Of a DNA stretch of 64,000 nt, positions 56,301-64,000 are shown one piece after another. This stretch comes from Platynereis dumerilii. Taxonomy: Eukaryota > Annelida > Polychaeta > Phyllodocida > Nereididae. The position numbers and the translations under genes are program-made. The first letter of the stretch is position 1. Each line of letters starts with the position of its first letter. The notes below the pieces were generated by a model that searched no databases, was not told the origin of the DNA, and worked only from the letters and a program-made list of their open reading frames with translations. The stretch spans positions 1 to 64,000 of the forward strand of contig JAPTHN010000089.1 of assembly GCA_026936325.1 (NCBI GenBank), given 5' to 3'.

Positions 56301-56593
56301 TGGTCAATGTGGTGACGTCACAATGAGTACAACTGCACTGGTGGGTGGTGACGTCATGGCAACATAACAATATGATGATGTCATCTGATTGTCTTTGTGA
56401 CGGATATATTTCATATCCCACCTCATGAATATTCAATGAGGTGGATATATTTCATATCCATCCGCTTGCATATTTAATGAGGTGGATATATTTCATATCC
56501 ACCTACCTGTATCTGCATATTTTATGATGTGGATATGGAAATATATACTATGACTAATCAGCCAATCAGAGCGCAGGATTTCTGCTAGTCACA

Positions 56594-56628
<35 letters not shown>

Positions 56629-59600
56629 GTATTTTTGAGATTGATTGAAGAATTGAATTACAACTCATCATTAATACACTGGATATCAGGCAACACATTG
56701 AATAAATATGGATGTAAGTTTCGAGTCGAGTATATAATTATGTGTCAGTGCATAGGCCTAATAATTGAGTTTGCAAGCTATGTCCATCGTTAAGGCATAA
56801 TATATAATATAATTTCCAAATTCCTCCTTGAAGACTCATCTGATAAGGGTAGGCCAGCAGAACTAAAAAAAGAGCTGAAATCACAATTTTTTATAATGAA
56901 AATTTTCCAAAAATTGCGGGCAAGCTCAATTTTTTTTTGCCGCAGGCAGAAAACCTGTTGGTTTGTCGATCCGAGAAGCCAAAAATCAACTACGTCTGGT
57001 CTAAACTAGAGAATATTACACTTTGCAAATTTATGTTTCATTGGATGTGTCACAATCTTATTTCAGACTCAGAGCAACTCGTGCCAAATTAAAAATCTAC
57101 AATATCCGAAGAGAAGACAAGGGTACTTACACTTTGAAAGCATTTAGTGACCACATGAACACATCAGAGAGCATCAAGCTGCAAGTAACAGGTAAATACA
57201 TAATTTAATTAATAAATAATTTATATTAATAAACAAAGGCCCAATTGTATAAACATACCTTTGCAACCCTAATATAAATTGCCAACACTTCTCTTGGGAC
57301 CTTTCTATTTATCAAATATGACACCTGCTGGAATTTCCACAAAATTAAATGATGTTGAAAAAAATTATTCTTATTCTCTTACATTTGAGTTGTGTTTACC
57401 AACAAAAATGCAATATAATACAATATCTGAAAGGAGTAACCCGTCGAGGTGAGCATTGCCATTCTGCGAACTGTTAAAGGTTGCTAATGGCGTTACCAGA
57501 TAATTTAAGAGACAAACTCTTGTATTCTGGCAAATCACTACAGCTCTCAAAAAATTCCATCTGCGCATCGTTTAATACATGCACTATACTTCCTTTCAGA
57601 GCCACCGCAGATAGAATTAGAAGTCCCGACGGGTAGTCCCTTCTTCCAAGAGAACTCCACAGTCACCCTCGTCTGCAACGTCCTTTCCGGCTTTCCGCTT
57701 CCGGTTGTGCAGTGGTCCTGGCAGACTTGTGACGTCATGGGGTGTATTCCTGACTCCCAGGGCTGGTCAAACAATCAGTCTGTGTAAGTTGTATAAAATT
57801 TACCATGTCAGGTTTGAGGCAAATATGCAGGCAATAGGCCTTGAAAAATAAAATTGATTAATTTAGAATGTAAATGCTGGAACTTAAATAAGTTTTCAAG
57901 ATAAAGAGCTGCCTTTGGAAGTTTCTACAACAAGAGCACCAAATGGTCAAATACAAACTGACAATATTTTAAAAGGCCTGGTCGCATGTCACAAGGTCAT
58001 ACAATTTGCGTTACATGGCGGTTTTGGACCAAAAATTGTTTTCATCAAAAAAGTCTAAATTAGGTCTTAAATATCCTATTCAAACCAACAAACAGCGTAA
58101 TTTCACAAAAATTAGGGCTCTTTGTCTGATTATTTGATTTTATTCACCATACAAATCAATGTAAAGCTCAAACTTTAAAGGCATTTTTCTCAAAAACAAC
58201 TTTATTTCAGTAACGTTACTATAAAGTACAAAGTACTCATTGTATCCCCATGAAATTTTCACTGAAGTTAGTTGAGAAGATGTTCCTACTAATCAAAGCA
58301 ACAAAAAATGCCCTCTTCTCCAAAAGACTTTATATATGTCAATGAATTTATGTTACTGCGACAGAGAAAAAAACCTTTCTCAGGCTGTCTACAAGTTGAC
58401 CGCCATTTACTGCCACCTAGGGTGCAAAATTCGCGAGCTCCTGTGAGCGGTCAACAGAATTTGGATCAGTGGAAGAAACCAGGACAATGTGGAAGAAACC
58501 AGGACAGTTCCTAAATTTAGTGATGGTCTAGTTTATTTCCAAAAACTCTGCAAGTGTCTAATCTGACTTTGGTTGGCTTCAAATTTAAGCAGACAGCTTG
58601 TAAATACCAGAATAAGTTGGAACTATTTTCTATCATGGAGGATGTATACATTGTAGCTCACATATATTGCCAGTATAGAGGGGGCCACTTGTGGCATGGA
58701 CAAGACATTTTGCTGAGAGTAACACAGCTTTTATGAAATTGTGAATTATATTGTTGTCCTAGTTCATAAATCTCCATAAAGTTATAGAATAAATACAATT
58801 TAGCCTTTTTGATATCACAAAGCAAAAACATCGGCTTTGTATGGACATGTGAATAAGTGAGAATGCATTCTTTTTGGACCCTTTTTTGACCACAATTTAA
58901 CATGCACTAAATGGCATAAGTAGATTGAATACCATCTAACTTCTGATGAGTAAAATCATCCCTTTCACAGGCAAAGTGTATGCTAAAGTTTCAAAACTTT
59001 CTTTTTGTCTCATGATTTCCAAACATTTTCATTCAAAGCAGTGGACTGGATATTTGCCAGCAACCATGCTTTGTGAAAGTAGTTTGGCGTAGTAATATGG
59101 ACAGCTGTTGTTCAACCTGATCTGGTGATCTGTCCAAAAAAGATCAAATTATTGTTGACCTAATTCGATTTTCCAGGGACTGTCAGCATTCTGCTGCCAC
59201 TTGACAGTCCCGAACAGAGACAGTTTCTCAGGCATCATGTTTAAAACTGTGCCAGAAGCCTGATTATTGTCAAAATCTCAAGCAAAAGGTTTAAAAACAT
59301 TACAAAGACACATGAGAACAAATTCTGATATACCAAATAAGATATTATAAGATATTTACATGATACGTTGCAAATATATCTTCTATCAGTTATTGCCTAG
59401 TGCATGAGAAATCAACATCTCATGTGAGCATACCATTTTGGAGCTATCTCTGGATTTAACGCACATGTATCTATTTTTTTGGCTATATAAGAGCAAGATT
59501 ATCATATGTTATTGTTATTTATTCATTTGATGATGTGGCCTGCCCTTTTTGTCCTTTTGGAAGTCCATTACATTAAGCGAAAAAATCGTGTACGCTTCAA

Positions 59601-62600
59601 GCATGTATGTGTTACATTTGGTTCAGCCTTGTTCAGAGCATCACAGAAGTGAGAAAATGATTGAAAACATAGCAATATTTTATACCATAGTAAAATATAG
59701 CTCATGAGCATTTACGCGATAGCCTTATCCACAGGGTGTGGTTAACCAACTTCGAGTTCTGGTGGTTTAAACTTAGAACCCCTCTCCAATTTTACGGGTT
59801 TTTGCAAGTGTTACGAAAAGTTCAGCCTAAAGTAGTAAAGCAGCACACAAAGAATTGTACATGCAAGCAAAATTTGATAAATGCATTTGAAAATAGAACT
59901 TATGAGCATTTAATTTATATATATTTTAACTTCCTAGCCCTAATATTGATAGCTAGAGACTAAATCTAAGAAAATGTGTTGAATTTTTTTTGCCAGCGGG
60001 ACAGGTTCACGTCGCTGCACATTAAAGGATCTACAGAAGGCACTGTAACAGTTAGATAGAAAATTTAAGCTTTGAGAGCTTAAGTAGGAATCAGGTACTC
60101 CTGCAGAGAAAACCAGATTAAAATATCTTTCGTCGTTGGCAAGAAAACTCACTTTCTAGATGATTTTTTCAAATCTGACGTAACGCGGGACACACAAAAA
60201 TCACTTGTTTTCCTGATGTTTTTGATGGCTAGAAGCCTCATTTTGTGATAAAAATGACTTTTTAAAACCTAATATGATATAGAAGAAGTCAGGCCTTCCA
60301 GTGGTGTATAACATTACATAATAGATATTTGTAAATTACATGTAATCATCATTTAAATGCAAAATTTCCGAAATTGTACGATATTACGACACGTGACCGC
60401 CTGTTAGAATCTCATCCACCAATTTGAGAATGATAAAAAGAGTTACTATTCAGGAGCTAATGAACAAACACATTAATTTTTAGAGATTACAACTACATCA
60501 CGACCGTTGGGTCGTCCTCCATCTTGGAAGTGACAGCCTCCGAATCGATGTTCTACCGATGTTCCGCTTCCAACAAGATGGGATCTGTCTCTGACGTCAC
60601 TCCATTCTTTGTGACAGGTAATTAGTCTACCTCTTGATGTCATAATATTAGCGGATAGTTGTATTGATTGTCTTTTTGTTAGTTTCTACAAATCCGGATT
60701 CTTGATCAGTTGCCCAAGTCGAAACAAGAAGCTGAGAGCCTGAATTAATTTGCCCATCTTGCAGAACAAGATACCATGTTTAAAGGTCATGATTATAAGT
60801 CCTCCTTTAAGACACAGTTTACAGTAGAAAGGGACATCTATTATAGATGCTTCCTTCAGTGAGGTCAAAGTCAAGGTATATCTTAGGTTTTGATGAATAC
60901 TACTATACTACTTTTTTCGTAGATATTGATGACGGCTTCGGAATGGAAGCAAACCAGACGGACCTGATAGAGGGCGACGCCGTGGTGATTAGTTGCCATG
61001 CCAACCAACTGACCTGCTTCCCTCCCCAGCTCCACCGCATCATCAACGAACACCAGATCTTGCTCTATGACAAACCGGGGTTTACCATCAACCAGTACCA
61101 GTAAGTTGCAATTCACCATCAATCAGTACCAGTTTTAAATCATTCTTACCAATAAGTACCAATATGTACATGTAGGTATTCCATGCTTCAGGCATCAATC
61201 AGTACCCACAGACATACAATCTCTGTCAGTACCCATAAGAAACTTTCACTTGCAATTAGTACCAGTACAATGTATGTAGCAAAGAAACAATATACTATTC
61301 AGGGTTAAGTACCCCTACAACCTTGCATTGGATAAGATGAGCCAAGCAACCGCCCATTGCAGTGTCACTGGCATCCGAATACACTTCAAAACCGAATCCT
61401 GACCTCTATTCAGTTGAGCGATAGACGTTTCAATCAAGCAAATTGAGAATTCTCTAGCAGTTCTTTAAACTCTGAAGCCATCTTTTTTTTGACAGGACGA
61501 AGCATTCTTACGTCATCGAGGCGTCCATCTCATTTGTTAAAGAGACGGACGCAGGGGAGTACTACTGCCAGACGGAGGACAAAGGAGGAGAGATGAAGAA
61601 GGTCAACGTCTCTCTGGCTGTCACAAGTAAGATAATGACTATATGATTGTTTAAAACTTATAAAATCATAAACAAGCAGTAAGACAAGAAAAAAATGGCT
61701 TTTTTAGTTATTTACATGTTCAACAATGTAGGAAGTTTCAAGGTTTTTTTAAGGTTTTTATTAACTCAGCCAGCATCGCATGCTGTATTCATTGTACATT
61801 ACTCAAGTTCAGGGGCAAGTTTTGAAATATTCCGTTAGTCACGTCACGTATAGTATGACAGCATGACAGCAGTTCTGAAATCTGGTACCCGAATATATCT
61901 CCCACAAGATGGGACACAAACAAACAATTGTGAACATCATATCAATCTGCCACCTAGTGGATGGTCCCTGAACTACTTTATTCCATTTGACATCATGCAC
62001 TCAAATCTAAGGCTAGGCCTAATCAGCAAGTGGCCATATTCTGATAGTAATTCCTCCCGCAATGAGCCAGTTACCATTTTTCCAACGATCCAATACCTTC
62101 TGTTTTGGAAGAACATTCCAAGATCTGAGGATCTAACTTATTTCAATTAACAGATAGTATAATGACCTCTTGTAAACTGACCGTTCAAATATGGCAACCA
62201 TTTACACACAATGGAGTCTTGATTTGAGGTTTCCCGTAGTCTACGATTGCGTCCATTTGATAGACGGTCTCCGTTTTCACTCTCTTTAGGTTTAATTCAT
62301 CTACGTTTCCTTTCGCTCTAGACATGTCGGAGCCCGTCTTCACGAAAGTGATCCAAGGCATGATGTACCTGACCCCTGGCACCACCCATGTCCTCGAATG
62401 TGCCGCTACTGGACTGCCTCCTCCCAAAATCACGTGGTTCCACCAAGATCTCTCTCTTAGTGAGAACCAGCACGTGACTTTCAGCAACGACAAAACCAGG
62501 CGAGTCTTATGTTTCAACAAGGCCAAAACCCATTCTACATTTATTTAACATTCTGCAGGCGAATCAAATAACATGCAATCAATACAAAATAATACAAAGT

Positions 62601-63060
62601 TCCTGGGTCTGTAAAAAAATATTGCACAAGACCCCAAATAACAGTAGTGAAAGTAGAATTTCTCGGCATCATAACAGCGCCATTAATTGCGCGAATTCAC
62701 TTCAAATGACAGCAGGTGGATTATGCATAGTTAACTTGCCCTACCGCACATACCAGTCACATATTTTGTTACAGTAGGCCTACATAAGAGGCAAATTTAT
62801 GATATATACACGTGTTCATTAAATTGGCACTCAATATATATATAGCATTCATGATTCAATGTTAGTTAATTTAGAAAAAGTATACATAGTATACATGCCA
62901 AAATACATGTTCAGTAGTATAATTACAGTTGATATGGAGAGATGTTTTCATTTCAGATTGACCCTTCAAGATGTGGACAGTAAGGACTCGGGATATTACA
63001 AATGTGTTGCGGCCAACAGAGCAGGCAGCCACACTTCCAACGTCACGGTCATCGTCCAAG
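32256..63060 (+). CDS. vegfr: VEGFR-like receptor tyrosine kinase, signal peptide and seven Ig domains (partial; TM and kinase beyond window)
   Basis: Exons: 32256-32361, 37284-37438, 41012-41195, 50735-51034, 51930-52069, 52569-52758, 55761-55926, 57067-57191, 57600-57783, 60484-60617, 60923-61100, 61496-61626, 62322-62499 and 62957-63060. They join in phase over 758 codons. MAKIFSATTSSWV, or the second ATG at 32310 (MEPPIWFLLVWLATAV), begins the signal peptide. Seven Ig-like domains follow: D1 about 36-149, D2 149-249, D3 249-359, D4 359-456, D5 456-562, D6 562-665, D7 665-759. D4 has no disulphide cysteines and D5 has an extra CDVMGC pair; both mark the VEGFR/PDGFR class, and seven domains indicate VEGFR. 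Introns between domains are phase 1. Many N-glycosylation sequons are present (NAT, NHS, NLT, NTS, NST, NQS, NQT, NVS, NVT). It should bind VEGF/PDGF-type ligands at the cell surface. Confidence 0.93.
32531..33000 (-). mobile_element. MITE copy B (470 bp), opposite orientation to copy A
   Basis: It starts AGTTGCCCTGAATGAT and ends ATCATTCTGGGTAACT, with TTAA on both sides (32527-32530 and 33001-33004). The interior is the reverse complement of copy A, including the block around CCGTGCGTACCCGAAATAAA. It lies in VEGFR-like intron 1. Confidence 0.9.
33118..33306. mobile_element. Near-perfect palindromic MITE (189 bp) with TA duplication
   Basis: The arms are reverse complements over almost their full length, from CACTCTAAAAAATTCCAGAC at the left to the matching right end AGAGTG, meeting at a short A/T centre. 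TA flanks both sides, as for Tc1/mariner-type elements. The RNA would form a long hairpin. Confidence 0.92.
33727..33822 (+). mobile_element. Half copy of the palindromic MITE
   Basis: Only the left arm is present, starting CACTCTAAAAAATTCCAGAC and ending at the palindrome centre near GGATTTTTTTAA. The sequence is essentially identical to the left arm of the full copy 600 bp upstream. Confidence 0.9.
34304..34497. mobile_element. C-rich hAT-like MITE
   Basis: The ends are CAGTGGCG and CGCCACTG. The interior is dominated by runs of C or G and GTGCCCCCC blocks. It is 194 bp long. The flanking 8-mers match only in part, so the duplication is eroded or the call is imperfect. Confidence 0.6.
36358..36787. 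mobile_element. PIF/Harbinger-like MITE (430 bp) with TAA duplication
   Basis: Inverted ends of about 30 bp begin GGGACCGTTCAGAATTTATG; the right end is the exact complement over this part. TAA lies on both sides (36355-36357 and 36788-36790). Inside are degenerate repeats of a G-run followed by TACTAA or TATTAATTTTTGAC. It lies in VEGFR-like intron 1. Confidence 0.9.
37850..38135. repeat. Degenerate tandem repeat, AAAAGGAGATTTTGGT-type
   Basis: A purine-rich motif of about 16-18 bp recurs roughly a dozen times with many changes. It lies in VEGFR-like intron 2 and has no coding signal. Confidence 0.6.
38574..38752. mobile_element. Diverged copy of the 198-bp fold-back MITE
   Basis: The left part GGCCAGGCATATATATTTTT then AGTTTCTCGGATC, and an inverted right part with GAAGCTTAGAAATCGATT, resemble the arms of the element at 11701-11898. 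Boundaries are approximate. Confidence 0.55.
40556..40835 (+). mobile_element. tRNA-derived SINE, Leu/Ser-like head
   Basis: A perfect A box, TGGCAGAGTGG, at 40561-40571 is followed by GTTAAGG, as in class II tRNAs. The B box is degenerate. The body ends in a TATC/TCTA simple repeat near 40815-40835. It lies in VEGFR-like intron 2. Confidence 0.75.
41216..41330 (-). mobile_element. 3' tail of a dispersed retroposon
   Basis: A run of ATCAA-type pentamers, then TTTATTTAAAAAGGACAATT, looks like the 3' end of a LINE or SINE on the minus strand. Only the tail is recognisable, just after VEGFR-like exon 3. Confidence 0.4.
41388..41540. mobile_element. Possible hAT-like MITE with GATACC repeats
   Basis: The left end has GGATGCTCCGATACC and the right end GGAACATCTCTACC, which are partly complementary. 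The interior repeats TGATACC/GATACT. This resembles hAT MITEs with hexamer-like arms, but no target duplication was established. Confidence 0.45.
43913..44205 (+). repeat. About 300-bp dispersed repeat, copy 1
   Basis: It shares long blocks with 50145-50450, for example ATTGTTGAGTTGTGACAAAC and CAAATTACATCTTAAGAAAA. Both copies lie in VEGFR-like intron 3 in the same orientation, about 6.2 kb apart. Confidence 0.85.
44892..45925 (+). mobile_element. 5'-truncated LINE (CR1/jockey-like RT fragment)
   Basis: The open frame begins inside the RT palm at STLGPLLFVLFVNDLP. It continues with the catalytic MYADDTVIH, KYLGVMVDD, then YVQPIFDYACTVWG, and the terminal STVWNGLPGQIQESLSVEAF. It is intact to its stop at 45791. 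It ends in a TAAA-type tail near 45905-45925. The missing 5' part is typical of aborted target-primed reverse transcription. It is a different family from the LINE in CCDC134. Confidence 0.92.
46720..47310 (+). repeat. Polypyrimidine TTC/TTTTCC microsatellite, about 590 bp
   Basis: The strand is almost only C and T, in units such as TTCTTC and CTTCTTTTTCC. The long Ser/Phe/Leu frames here are products of the repeat, not genes. Such mirror-like purine/pyrimidine tracts can form triplex DNA. It lies in VEGFR-like intron 3. Confidence 0.97.
48555..48790. repeat. Degenerate tandem repeat, about 45-bp unit
   Basis: Four to five units resemble GAGCTGTGTTGACTTA followed by AGCTCAAAATA. The units are strongly diverged. 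It lies in VEGFR-like intron 3. Confidence 0.65.
50145..50450 (+). repeat. About 300-bp dispersed repeat, copy 2
   Basis: Direct partner of 43913-44205. The best match is 50285-50450. Between the two copies lie the truncated LINE and the polypyrimidine tract. Confidence 0.85.
51105..51690. repeat. Minisatellite, 31-bp unit, about 18 copies
   Basis: The unit reads about TTGTTAAGGGGTAAGACTGT then TCTTTCTGCAA. Copies vary slightly. It fills most of VEGFR-like intron 4, starting about 70 bp after the donor at 51034. Each unit contains GGTAAGAC, which resembles a splice donor. Confidence 0.95.
53186..53430. repeat. Two diverged copies of an about 150-bp unit
   Basis: Blocks such as AATATTAAGGTCACA and AAAGATGGCTGC occur twice in the same order. 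This is probably part of a dispersed repeat in VEGFR-like intron 6. The rest of 52759-53470 holds nothing recognised. Confidence 0.6.
53480..55095. repeat. C-rich satellite, about 235-bp unit made of two subunits, about 7 copies
   Basis: The block CCTAGAAATATAACTAGC recurs near 53600, 53831, 54066, 54311, 54541, 54785 and 55016, giving a spacing of 230-245 bp. Each unit has two related halves with AAAAATTTTTTTTGCAAGTA, then a C run, GAGGTGACCCCC and CTTGTAAAAT or CTTGTATAGAAT. The opposite strand has G runs able to form quadruplexes. It lies in VEGFR-like intron 6. Confidence 0.95.
55970..56640. repeat. Palindrome-rich AT block (GGATATATTTCATATCC type)
   Basis: A perfect-looking inverted repeat surrounds 55978-56028, with ACCTTGCTATGGGATATGGA on one side and its complement on the other. 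Further copies of GGTGGATATATTTCATATCC follow at 56400-56530, then a TA microsatellite at 56595-56625. It is probably a dispersed repeat, in VEGFR-like intron 7. Confidence 0.75.
56850..57000. mobile_element. Third copy of the fold-back MITE family
   Basis: The right arm contains CCGAGAAGCCAAAAATCAAC then TACGTCTGGTCT, matching the arms at 11701-11898. The left arm, TAGGCCAGCAGAACTAAAAA, is more diverged. It lies just before VEGFR-like exon 8. Confidence 0.55.
57784..60483. other. VEGFR-like intron 9, no gene seen
   Basis: This 2.7-kb intron is AT-rich. Open frames in it are short and not conserved in any way I can recognise. No clear repeat boundaries were found. Confidence 0.6.
62500..62956 (+). 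other. vegfr: VEGFR-like intron 13 with GC-AG splice sites
   Basis: The donor reads CCAG|GCGAGT and the acceptor TTTCAG|ATTGAC. Joining them gives AAAACCAG then ATTGACC, read as K-T-R-L-T-L, which is in phase. The nearby GT (CGA|GTCTTA) would break the reading frame. GC-AG introns are an accepted minor class. Confidence 0.8.
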
Positions 63061-64000
63061 GTAGGAAGATTTCAATTATCGTTTTCAGTTAAAGTTTCCA
63101 ATATGTTCACCAAAATACTGAAAAAACTGAAGTTTCAGATGCTCTAGGCAGGGAGTTGTCTCAAAACAAAATGGTTTTTAAGTTCCGCTATTGACAAGTC
63201 CACCCCGATAGCTCAGTCATTAGCGTGTTCGCCTCACAAGCGAGGGACCCGTGTTCAATCCTCAGGCTGGCCATCATGTCATTCCACGACATTGTCGTTC
63301 GCATCAGGCGTAGATTAGAGGTGCGGTGGGCCAACTGGAAACAAGTCACTGACTTGGCTACCCACGTTAAATAAAAGTACCTTTACCTTTTACAATAGGA
63401 TTCCAAGAACACACAGTAACCGAATGTTGAAAATTTGGGTATGAACAAGTCAAATACTATTATTGAACCACCCACTTAGCCTCATGCCTGGAGCTCACTA
63501 TATGACACAATTATGTGAAAAAAGGTCATGCAGAAATAGTTTTCGTTGCATGTTTCCAACCAATTTCACGTTTATCTGGTTTCGTAAAAAGCAGAAGCTT
63601 AGAAAAGTCAAAATATCAAGTCAGCGCGGACTCCTGTACTCTCGCTGTATGATTGTATGCTATTGTCAAACACTGATGTTGTAATGAGGAGGTTATGGTA
63701 ACATTGTCAGTCGAATGAACTATAATTATATCCATCAGTGTGTCATTCAATGTCGCTCAGTGGGTAATCTTGAGGAATGAACAATTTTTAGTTTTTTACA
63801 TCGGCAGGTAAAAATCTAAACTTATCGTAGTCTCGTAGTTTCTGTGGCAAGCTATTACACTCTCTTTTGACTTGGAAAGGTTACCCGTGAGGACTTTAGT
63901 TCTTGATGGGGTGATTTCTTGTTGTAAAATATGACTTCTGTGGTAAGGATGAGGTTTTACAACAGAGGAAGGTTGCATGTTGGGAGGATGTTATCACATA
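63061..64000 (+). other. Start of VEGFR-like intron 14
   Basis: After the donor CAAG|GTAGGA at 63060 no further exon is recognised before the window ends. A juxtamembrane or transmembrane exon is expected downstream. The stretch includes a SINE. Confidence 0.6.
63198..63392 (+). mobile_element. tRNA-derived SINE, Val-like head
   Basis: The head CCCGATAGCTCAGTCATTAG has an A-box-like region, CAC sits at the anticodon-like position, and a B box GTTCAATCC follows at about 63253. The 3' end reads AAATAAAAGTACCTTTACC, as in SINEs that share LINE tails. It is not an intact tRNA gene, since the acceptor stem is not closed. Confidence 0.75.

Noticed and set aside
62499-62510. Canonical GT donor at CGA|GTCTTA for the D7 exon
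   Set aside because: It gives the wrong phase for the acceptor at 62957 and would put the D7 end out of frame, whereas the GC donor fits exactly.
63463-63684. Possible next exon of the receptor (73-aa ORF)
   Set aside because: It has no hydrophobic transmembrane stretch of the expected kind, no phase-matched acceptor that I could support, and no similarity to a juxtamembrane or kinase region.

Overview
The window is 64 kb of an animal nuclear genome. It has intron-rich genes, GT-AG splicing, abundant LINE, SINE and MITE DNA, AT-rich introns and long mononucleotide runs. The genes are conserved animal genes: a VEGF-receptor-like ectodomain, YIPF6, CCDC134 and a TPR membrane protein. A 7-Ig VEGFR and the style of the repeats suggest an invertebrate deuterostome, probably an echinoderm. 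That assignment is inference; nothing in the window proves the species.

Layout. 1-5.4 kb: the 3' part of a Ty3/Gypsy LTR retrotransposon fossil, with a probable 3' LTR. 5.4-7.5 kb: repeats, ending in a 473-bp MITE. 7.5-11.2 kb (-): an eight-exon gene for a 240-aa protein with three carboxylate-clamp TPRs and two membrane segments. 12.3-22.9 kb (-): CCDC134 in six exons that I could join in phase (255 aa). Its first intron holds an almost full-length LINE of about 7.5 kb in the same orientation; the ORF1 of that LINE carries a NADAR (YbiA-like) domain plus an SGNH esterase. 23.2-25.6 kb: a TIR-bounded DNA transposon with a spliced THAP-domain gene. 26.1-28.3 kb (-): YIPF6 in seven exons (219 aa). 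28.3-32.3 kb: a tRNA-derived SINE followed directly by a 2.1-kb minisatellite with a 46-bp unit. 32.3-63.1 kb (+): 14 exons giving a signal peptide and seven Ig-like domains of a VEGFR-like receptor tyrosine kinase. The transmembrane and kinase exons must lie beyond the right edge.

Three host genes are on the minus strand, in the order YIPF6, CCDC134, TPR gene. The VEGFR-like gene is divergent from YIPF6, and the 3.9 kb between their start codons is mostly SINE and minisatellite. The host genes do not form an obvious shared pathway. YIPF6 (Golgi) and CCDC134 (ER/secretory) both belong to the secretory route, and VEGFR is one of its client glycoproteins, but I see this only as coincidence of location.

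The introns carry a dense record of transposition: paired MITEs, a hAT MITE nested in an older fold-back element, palindromic TA-flanked elements, a C-rich 235-bp satellite, a 31-bp minisatellite and a 580-bp polypyrimidine tract. The most unusual coding observation is the NADAR-SGNH ORF1 of the LINE. All exon joins were made by eye from splice sites, reading phase and remembered family sequences; no alignment was run.
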